Positions 52,884-62,000 are shown, counted from the stretch's first letter. The stretch is 64,000 nucleotides of DNA from Chryseobacterium nepalense (GCF_023195755.1 NZ_CP096203.1:186001-250000), one strand, 5' to 3'. The notes: a model not told the origin generated them from the sequence alone. A program made the numbers and translations.

Positions 52884-55190
52884 ATGAAGACTTTATTTAA
52901 AAATACAGGATATAAATTATACACCACAGAACAGCCTGAAAGTTTTAAAATATCTTTTTCTTACATCAGAAACACAGACGGTTCTTTACGCTGGTTTTGG
53001 AATTCAAAATCAAAAAAACCATTGTTTTTAAAATTTTATAATGCTTCTTCTTTTAAAGCAAAATTATATGCAATTGCTGTAAAACTGGTATTTGAACTTG
53101 GTCTGCAAAATCTGATCTTCGAAAAAGAAATCTTATACTATAAAGTTGAGGGAAATCCTATTTTCAATATCAAATCAGACTGGGCCATGTTCACCGGAAC
53201 ACCCGGACCTAATAATAAGGCTCTGTTGTATACAGCGGGGAGTTTTTATAAAATTGCCTGTACGGAAACAGCAAAAGACCTGTTGATCAATGAATTTGCC
53301 AACATGCGCTTTGCTTCCGCCAGCCGGTTATATACTGTTCCGAAAACGGTCTTACACAACGGCAATATTCTACAGACCGATGATATATCAAAAAAAGGCA
53401 AGCGAAGCAATACCTTTGGAAGAATTCATGCTAAAACAGTGCAGGGTATTACACAGAAATATCAGCGGTGTTGTTCAATATCAGAATGGGGGTATTTTCA
53501 GATGCTGAAAAAAGAAATCAATACATTAAGCGATGAAAGAATACCGTCGAATCTGCTAAGGAAGCTGAATTCCCTATTGGAAAAAGTAGATGAAACCGAA
53601 CGTATCAGCCTTTCTTTTTCTCACGGTGATTTCACTCCATGGAATTGTTTTCTTCACCATAATACGCTGTCGGTTTACGATTGGGAACTGGCTTCCTGCG
53701 AAAAGCCTAAAGGATTCGATTTCTTTCATTTCATTATTCAGAAAGGAATTTTAATTGATAAAAGACCTTGGAAATCTATCCTAGACGAAATTAGACATAA
53801 AAACAGGCTTACTTTTCATTTTAATGAAGATGAATTGTATCATCACCTGAAATTTTATCTTTTAATCAACATATCAGTTTACCTTAAAATATATTCGGAA
53901 CAAAAGGAATGGCATCTTCAGATTCATTGGCTGCTGAAGACCTGGACAGAAGCGCTGAACCATTTTGCAAAAGAAATATATACGGAAAGGGAGCTGTTGA
54001 TCATGGATATTTTTGACAGTCTTCACACGATTCCTTATGCAGCGTTGAAATTTCACGATAAGAAACCTGAAAAGCTGAGCCTTAATTCTGACATTGATAT
54101 TCTGATGTCTTCGCAAAATGCAGAAGGATTAATTCGTTTTCTGAAAAGGAACAGTCTTGCAGAACGTGTGGTAGTTTCAAAAAAATCATATATGTACAGG
54201 GTCAGGATTATTACAAATGACAAGCAGATTCTTCATCTTGACCTGATCCTGAAAATCCAGTGGAAAGGTTTTGAATTTATGAATGTGAATAAAGTCATCA
54301 AGCACTCCGTTTCAAATGAATATGGTGTTAAAACAGCCTGCGACAGTGATACCGCCAAATACCTGCATTACTTCTATACTCTTAACGGCAGTGAGATACC
54401 GGAATATTACAGAGATTTTACTGAAAAAAATATTTCAGAAAATAAGCTTGTAAAAATAACGGACCATATTAATCAGCTGAAAATGAATACAAAACGAAGA
54501 ATATCCTTTTTAAAAGACACATTCATATATATCAAAGACACATTCTCAGAAAAAGGATTTGTTATGACCTTCAGCGGTGTTGACGGTGCCGGAAAATCAA
54601 CAGTCATTTCGGAAATTTCGAATCTTATCGAAAAACGGTACCGCAGACCGGTGAAAATTTTAAGGCACAGACCTTCTTTACTACCGATTTTAAGCGTCTG
54701 GATAAAAGGGAAAGAAAAAGCGCATCTCGATGTAGTCAGTTCATTGCCAAGACAAGGCAGCAATAGCAACACATTTTCGTCTTTTGCAAGGTTCTGTTAT
54801 TATTATACGGATTACATCATCGGGCAGTTTATTATTTATCTGAAATATGTTTTGCGCGGTAAGGTTGTTCTGTATGACCGGTATTATTTTGATTTTATGG
54901 CCGATGCCCGAAGGAGTAATATTAAACTTCCCAAATCAATTGCCGAAAGCGGATATTTTTTCTTAATGAAACCGAAGTTCAACTTCTTCCTGTATGCATC
55001 ACCAGAGAAGATTCTCAGCAGAAAAGAAGAACTTTCTTATCAGTCGATCTCCTATCTCAATGCAGAATACAATAAACTGTTCTCGAAACTGGGAAAGCAT
55101 AATAACAGTGCAAAATACATTGCAATTGAGAATAATGATCTGAATGACACTTTAGATATCATCATGAACAGCATTATCACAGCAAAATGA
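52884..55190 (+). CDS. APH-like kinase + nucleotidyltransferase-like + thymidylate-kinase-like fusion
   Basis: A 768-residue protein that appears to join three nucleotide-using modules. The first part (about 120-360) has the aminoglycoside phosphotransferase/choline kinase motif HGDFTPWN at 247-254 and the metal-binding Asp in YDWE at 266. The middle (about 375-500) has a nucleotidyltransferase-like NSDIDILM at 401-408. The last part (about 555-768) has the thymidylate-kinase-like P-loop GVDGAGKST at 565-573 and an LYDRYYFDF block near 663. It has no signal peptide. Under its own promoter in an exopolysaccharide cluster, with the acyltransferase gene overlapping by 4 nt, it may phosphorylate a sugar or lipid. 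Function unknown; domain calls from motifs. Confidence 0.72.
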   Translation: MKTLFKNTGYKLYTTEQPESFKISFSYIRNTDGSLRWFWNSKSKKPLFLKFYNASSFKAKLYAIAVKLVFELGLQNLIFEKEILYYKVEGNPIFNIKSDWAMFTGTPGPNNKALLYTAGSFYKIACTETAKDLLINEFANMRFASASRLYTVPKTVLHNGNILQTDDISKKGKRSNTFGRIHAKTVQGITQKYQRCCSISEWGYFQMLKKEINTLSDERIPSNLLRKLNSLLEKVDETERISLSFSHGDFTPWNCFLHHNTLSVYDWELASCEKPKGFDFFHFIIQKGILIDKRPWKSILDEIRHKNRLTFHFNEDELYHHLKFYLLINISVYLKIYSEQKEWHLQIHWLLKTWTEALNHFAKEIYTERELLIMDIFDSLHTIPYAALKFHDKKPEKLSLNSDIDILMSSQNAEGLIRFLKRNSLAERVVVSKKSYMYRVRIITNDKQILHLDLILKIQWKGFEFMNVNKVIKHSVSNEYGVKTACDSDTAKYLHYFYTLNGSEIPEYYRDFTEKNISENKLVKITDHINQLKMNTKRRISFLKDTFIYIKDTFSEKGFVMTFSGVDGAGKSTVISEISNLIEKRYRRPVKILRHRPSLLPILSVWIKGKEKAHLDVVSSLPRQGSNSNTFSSFARFCYYYTDYIIGQFIIYLKYVLRGKVVLYDRYYFDFMADARRSNIKLPKSIAESGYFFLMKPKFNFFLYASPEKILSRKEELSYQSISYLNAEYNKLFSKLGKHNNSAKYIAIENNDLNDTLDIIMNSIITAK

Positions 55191-55927
55191 AAATATTGAT
55201 TGAGAAAATTGTAAAAATGAGAAACCCGGATTTCACGGTAGACCCCGGTTTGAATTCCGGTGCGGTTATGCAGATGATCTGGATTCAGGCGTGCAGTATG
55301 CTCCGCGGATTAAGCGTTCTTTTATTTCTTAAAAATCCAAAAGGAATGTTATTGGGAAAACGGGTAGGTTTTTTTAACCTTTCCAAAATAAAATGGGGAC
55401 AGTTTTTAAGATTGGGGAATGACGTCTATGTTTCCGCACTGGGAAAGAAAGGAGTGGAGTTTGGCAATAATGTTTCCATCGGGGCTTTCAGCCGGATTAT
55501 TCTATCCACTTCCATGAACAATATCGGAGAACAGATCAAAATAGGAAATAATGTCGGTATCGGAGAATTTGCCTATCTCGGTGGTGCAGGAGGATTGGAA
55601 ATTGGTGATGACTGCATTGCAGGACAATACTTAAGCTGTCACCCGGAAAATCATAATTATGAAAATCCTGATGTTTTCATCCGCCTTCAGGGGGTAAGCC
55701 GGAAAGGAATTAAAATAGGAAGAAACTGCTGGATCGGAAGCAAAGTTACCATTCTGGACGGTGTGAAAATAGGGGAAGGAAGCATTCTGGCAGCAGGAAG
55801 CGTTATCACAAAATCATTCCCCGCAAACAGTATCATCGCAGGAGTTCCTGCAAAACTAATAAAAACAAGAAATTATGAAAACGAATCAGACTATATTGGC
55901 GAGTTGCTATGCCGTAAATCCATATAA
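55187..55927 (+). CDS. Left-handed beta-helix O-acyltransferase (acetyltransferase)
   Basis: A 246-residue hexapeptide-repeat acyltransferase of the colanic-acid/serine acetyltransferase type, likely decorating the exopolysaccharide with acetyl groups. Hexapeptide turns are visible from VEFGNNVSIGAFSRIILST through KIGNNVGIGEFAYLG and IGRNCWIGSKVTILDGVKIGEGSILAAGSVI, ending in the family close IIAGVPAKLIK. The active histidine is likely in the SCHPENHNYE loop (about 148-157). It overlaps the fusion gene by 4 nt and the following glycosyltransferase by 53 nt. Confidence 0.9.
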   Translation: MKILIEKIVKMRNPDFTVDPGLNSGAVMQMIWIQACSMLRGLSVLLFLKNPKGMLLGKRVGFFNLSKIKWGQFLRLGNDVYVSALGKKGVEFGNNVSIGAFSRIILSTSMNNIGEQIKIGNNVGIGEFAYLGGAGGLEIGDDCIAGQYLSCHPENHNYENPDVFIRLQGVSRKGIKIGRNCWIGSKVTILDGVKIGEGSILAAGSVITKSFPANSIIAGVPAKLIKTRNYENESDYIGELLCRKSI

Positions 55928-57107
55928 AGGATCCGAAGATGCAATGGGCTGGAATTTTGTATGCCAGATTGCGAGATTCCGGAAAGTAATTGCGATTACC
56001 CGGGAAAACAACAGGGCAAATATAGAAAAATACATTTCAGAACACCCGGACGGTGTGCACAGAAATATCACCTTCCTTTATTTTGACCTTCCTTACTGGA
56101 TGAGGTTCTGGAAAAAAGGCAGCAGAGGAGCATTGCTGTACTATTACCTATGGCAAAAAGGCATCGTTTCTTTCATCAAAAAACAGAAACTGGATTTTGA
56201 TATCACCCACAATATAAATTTCCATAATGACTGGACCCCGAGTTTTCTCTGGAAACTCCGTAAACCAATGGTTTGGGGTCCGGTAGGGCATCACCCGCTG
56301 ATTCCGGGTCAGTACTTAAATATGTATTCGAAAACACATTTTATAAAAGACAGGCTTACGTGGATGGTTAAGAATTTTTTCTGGAAATTTTCGTCTTCAT
56401 TACAAAATACCATCAGACATTCCGGACATATCTGGTGTATGAATACCAGTGTTCCGCAGAAACTGAATCTCGCTGAAAGTTCCTATTCTCTGTGTCCTTC
56501 AGTTGCAACGGAAGATTTTAAGAAACACGAGGAAATCAGCCCTAAATCAGGATTTACGGTAATAAGTGTGGGAAGGTTTGTCCCTCTAAAAGGTTTTGAT
56601 TTAACGATACGCTCATTTATAGAATTTATTAATCAGCTTCCGGAAAAAAAACAGTCCGAATGCAAACTCATCCTTGTAGGAGCAGGAGAACAGAAAGCGC
56701 TCTACGAAAGCCTGATTGAACGCAGCGGAATGAATGATTTCATTGAAATTAAAGAATGGGTAGAGCGTAAAGAACTTATGAAACTGTATGACAGTGCTTC
56801 GGTATTTCTTTTTCCTTCCCACGAAGGTGCCGGAATGGTAGTGCCTGAAGCGCTCTGTTTCGGTTTGCCGGTGATCTGCCTGCAAAATGAAGGTCCCGGA
56901 GAATTTATCAATCATTCCTGTGGTATTGCCGTTCCGAAGCAGAGTTATAAAAAAACATTGGAAGAATTGAGTCTTGCTTTGATAAGAGTGTATTTAGATG
57001 AGCCTCTCAGAAAAAAATTAAGCCTGGGAGCCAGAAAACAATATGTTGAAAAGTTTTCATGGGAGAAGAGGGGAGAGCACCTGGATGAAATTTATAGCAA
57101 AATGTGA
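55875..57107 (+). CDS. Glycosyltransferase, family GT4
   Basis: A GT-B fold glycosyltransferase, 410 residues. The N-terminal domain carries CYAVNPYKGSEDAMGWNF and HNINFHNDWTPSFLWKL, features of the group with a glycine-serine-glutamate acceptor loop; the C-terminal domain has VISVGRFVPLKGFDLTIRSF near 220 and the donor site FLFPSHEGAGMVVPEALCFGLPVI near 310-335. The start lies 53 nt inside the preceding acyltransferase gene, an unusually long overlap; a later in-frame start would remove conserved N-terminal residues. The next gene begins 1 nt after its stop. Confidence 0.9.
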   Translation: MKTNQTILASCYAVNPYKGSEDAMGWNFVCQIARFRKVIAITRENNRANIEKYISEHPDGVHRNITFLYFDLPYWMRFWKKGSRGALLYYYLWQKGIVSFIKKQKLDFDITHNINFHNDWTPSFLWKLRKPMVWGPVGHHPLIPGQYLNMYSKTHFIKDRLTWMVKNFFWKFSSSLQNTIRHSGHIWCMNTSVPQKLNLAESSYSLCPSVATEDFKKHEEISPKSGFTVISVGRFVPLKGFDLTIRSFIEFINQLPEKKQSECKLILVGAGEQKALYESLIERSGMNDFIEIKEWVERKELMKLYDSASVFLFPSHEGAGMVVPEALCFGLPVICLQNEGPGEFINHSCGIAVPKQSYKKTLEELSLALIRVYLDEPLRKKLSLGARKQYVEKFSWEKRGEHLDEIYSKM

Positions 57108-57108
57108 T

Positions 57109-58182
57109 ATGAACAGAATTGTAGCCATACATTTATTAAACGACTATAGCGGAAGCCCGAAGGTATTAATGCAGCTTCTAAAAACCTGGACAGGAAAAAA
57201 TATAGAAGTTCACTTATTTACTTCCGGCGGGAGTACAGGCTTTTTATCAGATTTGCCTAAAGTAGCCCGCCATCTGATTTGGTACCGGTTTTCTCAGAAC
57301 CCACTGATAAAAATCTGTAACTTTTTTATCAGTCAGCTTTTTCTTACGATTAAGCTTCTGTTATTCCTGAAAAGGGAAGATATTATCTACATTAATACCG
57401 TGCTTCCTTTTGGAGCAGCTATTGCGGGAAAATTACGGGGCTGCAGAATAATTTATCATATCCATGAAACTTCCGTAAAACCTAGAATTTTTAAAGATTT
57501 TCTGTTCGGAATCGCAAGATTAACGGCTTCAAAAGGGGTTTTTGTTTCAGATTATCTGATGAAAAAAGAACCGATTGTTCAAAATCAGGTACTTCTCTAT
57601 AATGTTCTGGAGCGCGAATTTGCCGAAAAGGCAGATCAATCCCATGGTATTTACGGTAAAGAACCTATTATTTTAATGATCTGCTCTTTAAAGTCTTACA
57701 AAGGGGTAGATGAATTTGTAAAACTTGCAGAAATAAACAGTACGTATCTTTTTAAACTGGTGCTGAATGCTTCGCAGAAGGAGATCGATATTTATTTTAA
57801 AGGAAAAACTTTACCGGATCATCTTAAAATTTATCCAACCCAGACTGATACCCATTCTTTTTACCGGGAAGCAAGCATTATTGTTAACCTTTCCCGACCG
57901 GATGAATGGGTAGAAACTTTCGGATTAACGATTCTGGAAGGAATGCGCTACCGGCTTCCTGCAATAGTCCCGCCGGTGGGAGGAATCACAGAACTGGTAA
58001 ACGAAAATAAAAACGGTTTTCTTATTAATTCTGCAGACGTATATGAGCTGTCCGGCAAAATCCATTATCTAATGTGTAATGAAGAAATTTACAAATCTTT
58101 CAGCGAATCGGCATATCAAAAAAGCCTGATGTTTTCAGAAGATTATTTTGAAGAAACCTGTGTGCAGATGATTTCCATTTAA
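57109..58182 (+). CDS. Glycosyltransferase, family GT4
   Basis: A 357-residue GT-B glycosyltransferase. The ATG at 57109 is chosen because it yields the typical opening MNRIVAIHLLNDYSGSPKV 1 nt after the upstream stop; an in-frame ATG further up lies within the preceding gene. The C-terminal domain contains ILMICSLKSYKGVDEFVKLA near 185 and the donor-binding DEWVETFGLTILEGMRYRLPAIV near 265-290, with the second Glu of the E-x7-E pattern. The segment YINTVLPFGAAIAGKLRGCRIIYHIHE is the acceptor-side strand region. Last gene of the second exopolysaccharide segment. Confidence 0.9.
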   Translation: MNRIVAIHLLNDYSGSPKVLMQLLKTWTGKNIEVHLFTSGGSTGFLSDLPKVARHLIWYRFSQNPLIKICNFFISQLFLTIKLLLFLKREDIIYINTVLPFGAAIAGKLRGCRIIYHIHETSVKPRIFKDFLFGIARLTASKGVFVSDYLMKKEPIVQNQVLLYNVLEREFAEKADQSHGIYGKEPIILMICSLKSYKGVDEFVKLAEINSTYLFKLVLNASQKEIDIYFKGKTLPDHLKIYPTQTDTHSFYREASIIVNLSRPDEWVETFGLTILEGMRYRLPAIVPPVGGITELVNENKNGFLINSADVYELSGKIHYLMCNEEIYKSFSESAYQKSLMFSEDYFEETCVQMISI

Positions 58183-58191
58183 CGGTTGTTT

Positions 58192-58246
58192 TTCCGGAAT
58201 TTGGAATGATGGTCATTTAATTTTTAATTTAAATATTTGAAAATCA
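58192..58246 (+). promoter_or_regulatory. Two-part exopolysaccharide promoter element, copy 3
   Basis: Palindrome TTCCGGAATTTGGAA (58192-58206), 20 nt, then ATTTAAATATTTGAAAATCA (58227-58246), ending 64 nt before the start of the next glycosyltransferase gene. Block two differs from copies 1 and 2 at only one to three positions. Confidence 0.65.
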
Positions 58247-58310
58247 GTTATTTGTAATTTAATTTGAATTTGGAATATCAATAGTATAGCTTTTATAAAA
58301 ATATAATCGT

Positions 58311-59531
58311 ATGAAAACTAAAGTAGCTATTATCGGAACTGTCGGACTTCCTGCCCGATACGGCGGATTTGAAACCCTTACAGAACATCTTGTAGAAGAA
58401 CTTTCTGATACTTATGATTTTACGGTGTACTGTTCATCAAAAAAATACAGCAGTGAAGAAAGAAAAGAAAGCTGGAAAGGTAGCAGACTTAAATACATTC
58501 CTCTTGATGCAAACGGAATTCAGAGCATATTCTACGACAGCTGGTCTATCCTGCATGCATTGCGTGGCAGTGATGTGTTGCTCATTCTCGGAGTTGCGGG
58601 GGCGTGGCTTCTGCCTTTTGTAAGAATGTTCACCAATAAAAAAATAATTATTTCTATTGACGGAATCGAATGGAAGAGAGATAAATGGCCGCTGGCTGCA
58701 AAACTATATTTGTGGTTTGCAGAAAATCTGGCCGTAAAATATTCCCATATTGATATTTCAGATAACGAGTCAATTCAGGATTATACGTCTTTACGGTATG
58801 AAACCATCAGCAGGGTTATTGAATATGGTGCAGATCATACGAGAGTAAATGCTGCTCCCTCAGAACAGGATTTTGTGACCTATCCTTTTTTATCAAAGCC
58901 ATATGCGGTAAAAGTATGCCGGATAGAGCCCGAAAATAATGTTTTAACGATTTTAAAAGTTTTTAGTGAAAATCCTGAACATCATCTTGTGGTAGTCGGT
59001 AATTGGGAAAACAGTCATTATGGAAAAGATCTGAAGCAAAAATTTTCTGTTTTTGAGAATATCAGTCTTCTTGATCCTATTTATGACCAGCATACATTAG
59101 ATATGATCCGCGGGAATGCTTTTCTGTACATTCACGGGCATTCGGCAGGAGGAACCAATCCTTCTCTGGTAGAAGCGATGTTTTTGGGGCTGCCTGTTAT
59201 CTGCTATGGCGTTTCTTATAACAGAACGACAACAGGCGACCAGGCCTTCTATTTTTCTGATGAGAAAGAGCTGGAAAACCTCCTTAAGACCCTTACGCAG
59301 GATGATATTAAGAAATGCGCTTTGAGAATGAAAAAAATTGCGGAAAATAAATATGTATGGAATACTGTCGCCGAAAAGTACAGCCAGGTTATTCAGGAGA
59401 GTTTTTCGGTTACAGCAAAGAAAAATGTCTATCCTGAAATTTCAAGGCTGGATAAAAAAATGCTTGAAAAATATAATATCAGTCATCTGCAGAATATACA
59501 GTTATTTAACAATGCTAAAAGCAGGATTTAA
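58311..59531 (+). CDS. DUF1972/GT4 glycosyltransferase, rhamnosyltransferase-like
   Basis: A 406-residue glycosyltransferase with an N-terminal DUF1972 domain, marked by IIGTVGLPARYGGFETLTEHLVEEL and LLILGVAGAWLLPFVR, and a GT4 domain with YIHGHSAGGTNPSLVEAMFLGLPVI near 275-298. DUF1972 proteins include the beta-1,4-rhamnosyltransferases of streptococcal capsules (Cps2T/WchF), which transfer rhamnose as an early step. A rhamnosyl donor role is therefore plausible, but the window has no dTDP-rhamnose synthesis genes. It is paired with the WecA-like gene (13 nt gap) under its own promoter element, fitting a role early in repeat-unit assembly. Confidence 0.88.
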   Translation: MKTKVAIIGTVGLPARYGGFETLTEHLVEELSDTYDFTVYCSSKKYSSEERKESWKGSRLKYIPLDANGIQSIFYDSWSILHALRGSDVLLILGVAGAWLLPFVRMFTNKKIIISIDGIEWKRDKWPLAAKLYLWFAENLAVKYSHIDISDNESIQDYTSLRYETISRVIEYGADHTRVNAAPSEQDFVTYPFLSKPYAVKVCRIEPENNVLTILKVFSENPEHHLVVVGNWENSHYGKDLKQKFSVFENISLLDPIYDQHTLDMIRGNAFLYIHGHSAGGTNPSLVEAMFLGLPVICYGVSYNRTTTGDQAFYFSDEKELENLLKTLTQDDIKKCALRMKKIAENKYVWNTVAEKYSQVIQESFSVTAKKNVYPEISRLDKKMLEKYNISHLQNIQLFNNAKSRI

Positions 59532-59544
59532 AAAATAAACCATT

Positions 59545-60618
59545 ATGAAAAATTTTACAGAACTTACCGTGTATGGGCTTCTTGCTTTTACCCTGTCGAT
59601 CTGCATCATTCCGCTGATGACGATGGTTGCCCAAAAATTTAAATTAGTTGATGTTCCTAACGCCCGGAAGGTGCATCAGAAAGCCATTCCGCTTATTGGT
59701 GGCTTAGCGATAGGTATTATCGTGGCATTGCTTGGCGGATTAACCAGCATGAAGGATGTAGAGGAAATCTTACCGATAATCATTACTTCTTATATAATGC
59801 TTCTGGTGGGGACTATGGATGATAAAACAGATATCAAGGCAATCTATAAGTTAGGAATTCAGATTTGTATAAGTATTATTATTGCTTCTTCAGGAATAAG
59901 AATTACCTCTTTATACGGACTTTTCGGAATCTATGAAATTGACGTGCTTGCTCAATATATAATTACGGTGCTGGTGATTGCAGCTGCAGTGAATGCCTTT
60001 AACCTTATTGATGGTATAGACGGACTGGCAGGAAGCGTTGCCGGAATTGGCTTCATTTTGCTTTTAGCGATTGCCGTTATCGAAAAAAATTACGGTTTGA
60101 TGAAACTGGTGATGTTATTTATAGGAGGTATTGCTGCTTTTCTCAGATATAATTTTTCAAAAAAGAATAAAGTTTTCCTGGGAAATTCGGGATCACTATT
60201 CTTAGGATATTTTCTGGTGTCAATAGGAATTTATATATCAAAATTTGATCATCCGGCGTCCGGTTTCCCTCATGGATTATTTTTCCTGTTATTTGTGTTT
60301 ACCATCCCGATGATCGACTCCGTGAGAGTATATGCAGACCGGGTATTGCAGGGTAAATCACCTTTTAACGCAGATAAATCCCATATTCATCATTACCTTC
60401 TGCAGCTGGGAATATCACATAAAAAAATTACAGTACTTTTTGTGGTGATGAATATTTCCATATTTGCTGCACAATACATCTTTCTGAAAAGCTTTTCCAT
60501 ATATACCTTTCTGGTATCATTGATTGCTTTTGTGGCCATTTTTAAATGCATTAAAGTTCTTAATTTCTTTACCATATGGAAAACTAAAGTAAAAGAACTG
60601 GAAAATAATGCACAATGA
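59545..60618 (+). CDS. WecA/TagO-like undecaprenyl-phosphate sugar-1-phosphate transferase
   Basis: An integral membrane enzyme of the MraY/WecA family with about 10-11 helices, 357 residues. It should start the repeat unit by moving a HexNAc 1-phosphate (usually GlcNAc) from UDP-sugar to undecaprenyl phosphate. Family motifs: DVPNARKVHQKAIPLIGGLAIG (about 32-53), the DDxxD metal site in GTMDDKTDIKAIYKLG (about 88-103), NAFNLIDGIDGLAGS (about 150-164), FLGNSGSLFLGY (about 212-223), and the HIHH loop (about 279-282). It is the last gene of the exopolysaccharide cluster and is followed by a terminator. Confidence 0.92.
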   Translation: MKNFTELTVYGLLAFTLSICIIPLMTMVAQKFKLVDVPNARKVHQKAIPLIGGLAIGIIVALLGGLTSMKDVEEILPIIITSYIMLLVGTMDDKTDIKAIYKLGIQICISIIIASSGIRITSLYGLFGIYEIDVLAQYIITVLVIAAAVNAFNLIDGIDGLAGSVAGIGFILLLAIAVIEKNYGLMKLVMLFIGGIAAFLRYNFSKKNKVFLGNSGSLFLGYFLVSIGIYISKFDHPASGFPHGLFFLLFVFTIPMIDSVRVYADRVLQGKSPFNADKSHIHHYLLQLGISHKKITVLFVVMNISIFAAQYIFLKSFSIYTFLVSLIAFVAIFKCIKVLNFFTIWKTKVKELENNAQ

Positions 60619-60686
60619 TGATTCTGGGGTCTGATTAATAATTTTTGTTTAGCTAAAGTTGTTTTTCATGTATAATTAGTTTTTGA

Positions 60687-60714
60687 AAATGCTCCGGAAT
60701 TTTTCGGAGCATTT
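60687..60714 (+). terminator. Bidirectional terminator between convergent genes
   Basis: AAATGCTCCG and CGGAGCATTT form a perfect 10-bp stem around an 8-nt loop, with T-rich or A-rich flanks on both sides. It separates the exopolysaccharide cluster from the leftward small gene whose stop codon is at 60722. Confidence 0.85.
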
Positions 60715-60721
60715 ATTCATT

Positions 60722-60943
60722 TTAAAAGTTAACCCTGATATCTGCAGGTTTTTTCATTCTTATGGTAATCTTTAAAGGATCATCTGTGATCTGATAATCT
60801 GCATCTTCATAGATTTCATCATCTTTTCTTTCCTGTACTTTGATTTCATCAAATCCGATCTCTGCCTTGGAGATCTCGATCACGAAATCATTTGTATTTT
60901 CATCCTCTTTAAAATGTTCTTTTTTAAAATCAATAAACTGCAT
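60722..60943 (-). CDS. Small acidic protein of unknown function
   Basis: A 73-residue acidic protein starting MQFIDFKKEHFKEDENTND and ending in MKKPADIRVNF. I prefer the ATG at 60943; an in-frame ATG 16 codons upstream would include the region that looks like the promoter (TACAATTTG near 60980). No domain is recognised, and there is no signal peptide or membrane segment. It may be translated with, but is oriented like, the beta-barrel gene upstream at 61018-61863, 74 nt away. Coding potential is supported by the terminator just after it, but it is short and unrecognised. Confidence 0.5.
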   Translation of the reverse strand: MQFIDFKKEHFKEDENTNDFVIEISKAEIGFDEIKVQERKDDEIYEDADYQITDDPLKITIRMKKPADIRVNF

Positions 60944-61017
60944 AATATTTTGTATTTGGTTTGTTTTACAGATGGAGCAAATTGTATGCAAATACGATCT
61001 TCATTAGGTTTTTAAAT

Positions 61018-61863
61018 TTAATGAAGATAAGAAAAGCCGATAAAATAATGTTTTTCCGAATGGTGCTGTAATCCATAATTAAGCCCGGCGTCGATTTTAA
61101 AATTTTTCATCACTTCCATCTGAAGGGCAGCATTAATGTAGTTTGAAAATTCATGTGCTTTAAAATCGTAAGTATAATAAGTTTCTGCGATTCCGTCAAG
61201 GTTTTTGGTCAGCGGATGACTTATGGTAAGAGTCTGCAAAAGTTCGGTATGCATTTCGGGAAGGTCCTGGTCTTTCAGTCGGTCCACTTCTACCTGAAAA
61301 CCTAAATTCCAGTCTCCTGCAAATTTATAAAGCATAGGTACGATCAACCCGTATTCAAACCTGCTTTCGTCATCATATTGTGAAGAAGGAATTTTAGCAT
61401 ACGGCAGTACTGCCATTACAAAATTGCCTTTATCGTTTCCTGTAATATTCTGTTTTATCCGTAAAGTAATATCGCCAAAACCATGCGTTTTAGAAATATC
61501 CCCGGAGCTTTTTTCAGTTTCTTTCTGTATGCCGTAACTCTGAAAACCGACCTGTACAGCGGTTGATCCGGTAATTCCGATTTTTATATTACCCTGATTG
61601 ATTAGTAAGGTTCTTGTTTTCGTAAGATCAGATTCTTCTCTTGTTAATCGTATGGCATCTGTTTCATATTGAATATGCCCGGCATCCACTGTGTAAGGTG
61701 ATTCTGTGACATCCGGACGGTCCGTTTCCATTTCCCGCATCATTGATTTCGGAACGGGATTAAATAATGTATATTTTTTTTCATGTTCTTCCTGTGCGCT
61801 GCAGCTGAAAGAAATTAAAAAAGCCGATAAAACCAATAAGGAGAAACTGTAATGATGAGTCAT
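61018..61863 (-). CDS. Outer-membrane beta-barrel protein, MetA-pathway (phenol degradation) transporter-like
   Basis: A 281-residue protein with a signal peptide ending near SFSCSAQ (about residue 24; the Cys could alternatively be lipidated). The mature part starts with METDRPDVTESPYTVDAGHIQYETD, the hallmark of the group labelled transporter/MetA-pathway of phenol degradation, and continues with alternating beta-strands ending in YFIGFSYLH. These are widespread Bacteroidota outer-membrane proteins of unknown cargo; the phenol name should not be read as a function. It is transcribed leftward, divergent from the DUF1826-like gene. Confidence 0.8.
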   Translation of the reverse strand: MTHHYSFSLLVLSAFLISFSCSAQEEHEKKYTLFNPVPKSMMREMETDRPDVTESPYTVDAGHIQYETDAIRLTREESDLTKTRTLLINQGNIKIGITGSTAVQVGFQSYGIQKETEKSSGDISKTHGFGDITLRIKQNITGNDKGNFVMAVLPYAKIPSSQYDDESRFEYGLIVPMLYKFAGDWNLGFQVEVDRLKDQDLPEMHTELLQTLTISHPLTKNLDGIAETYYTYDFKAHEFSNYINAALQMEVMKNFKIDAGLNYGLQHHSEKHYFIGFSYLH

Positions 61864-62000
61864 TGTTTTTTTTAATGACTATTGCAAATTGTATACTAAT
61901 TTTCATCATAAAACTTATATGTGGTATTTAAAATTAAATTTATCTGCCGGCATAATAGCCAATCAAGAAATTCCATCTTGTAAATTGTTTTCAAAGCAAT

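Noticed and set aside
60944..60991. Longer N-terminus for the small acidic protein (16 extra codons with a Cys-x-x-Cys)
   Set aside because: The extension overlaps the likely promoter region; the CxxC pair is too short a clue to support a zinc motif.
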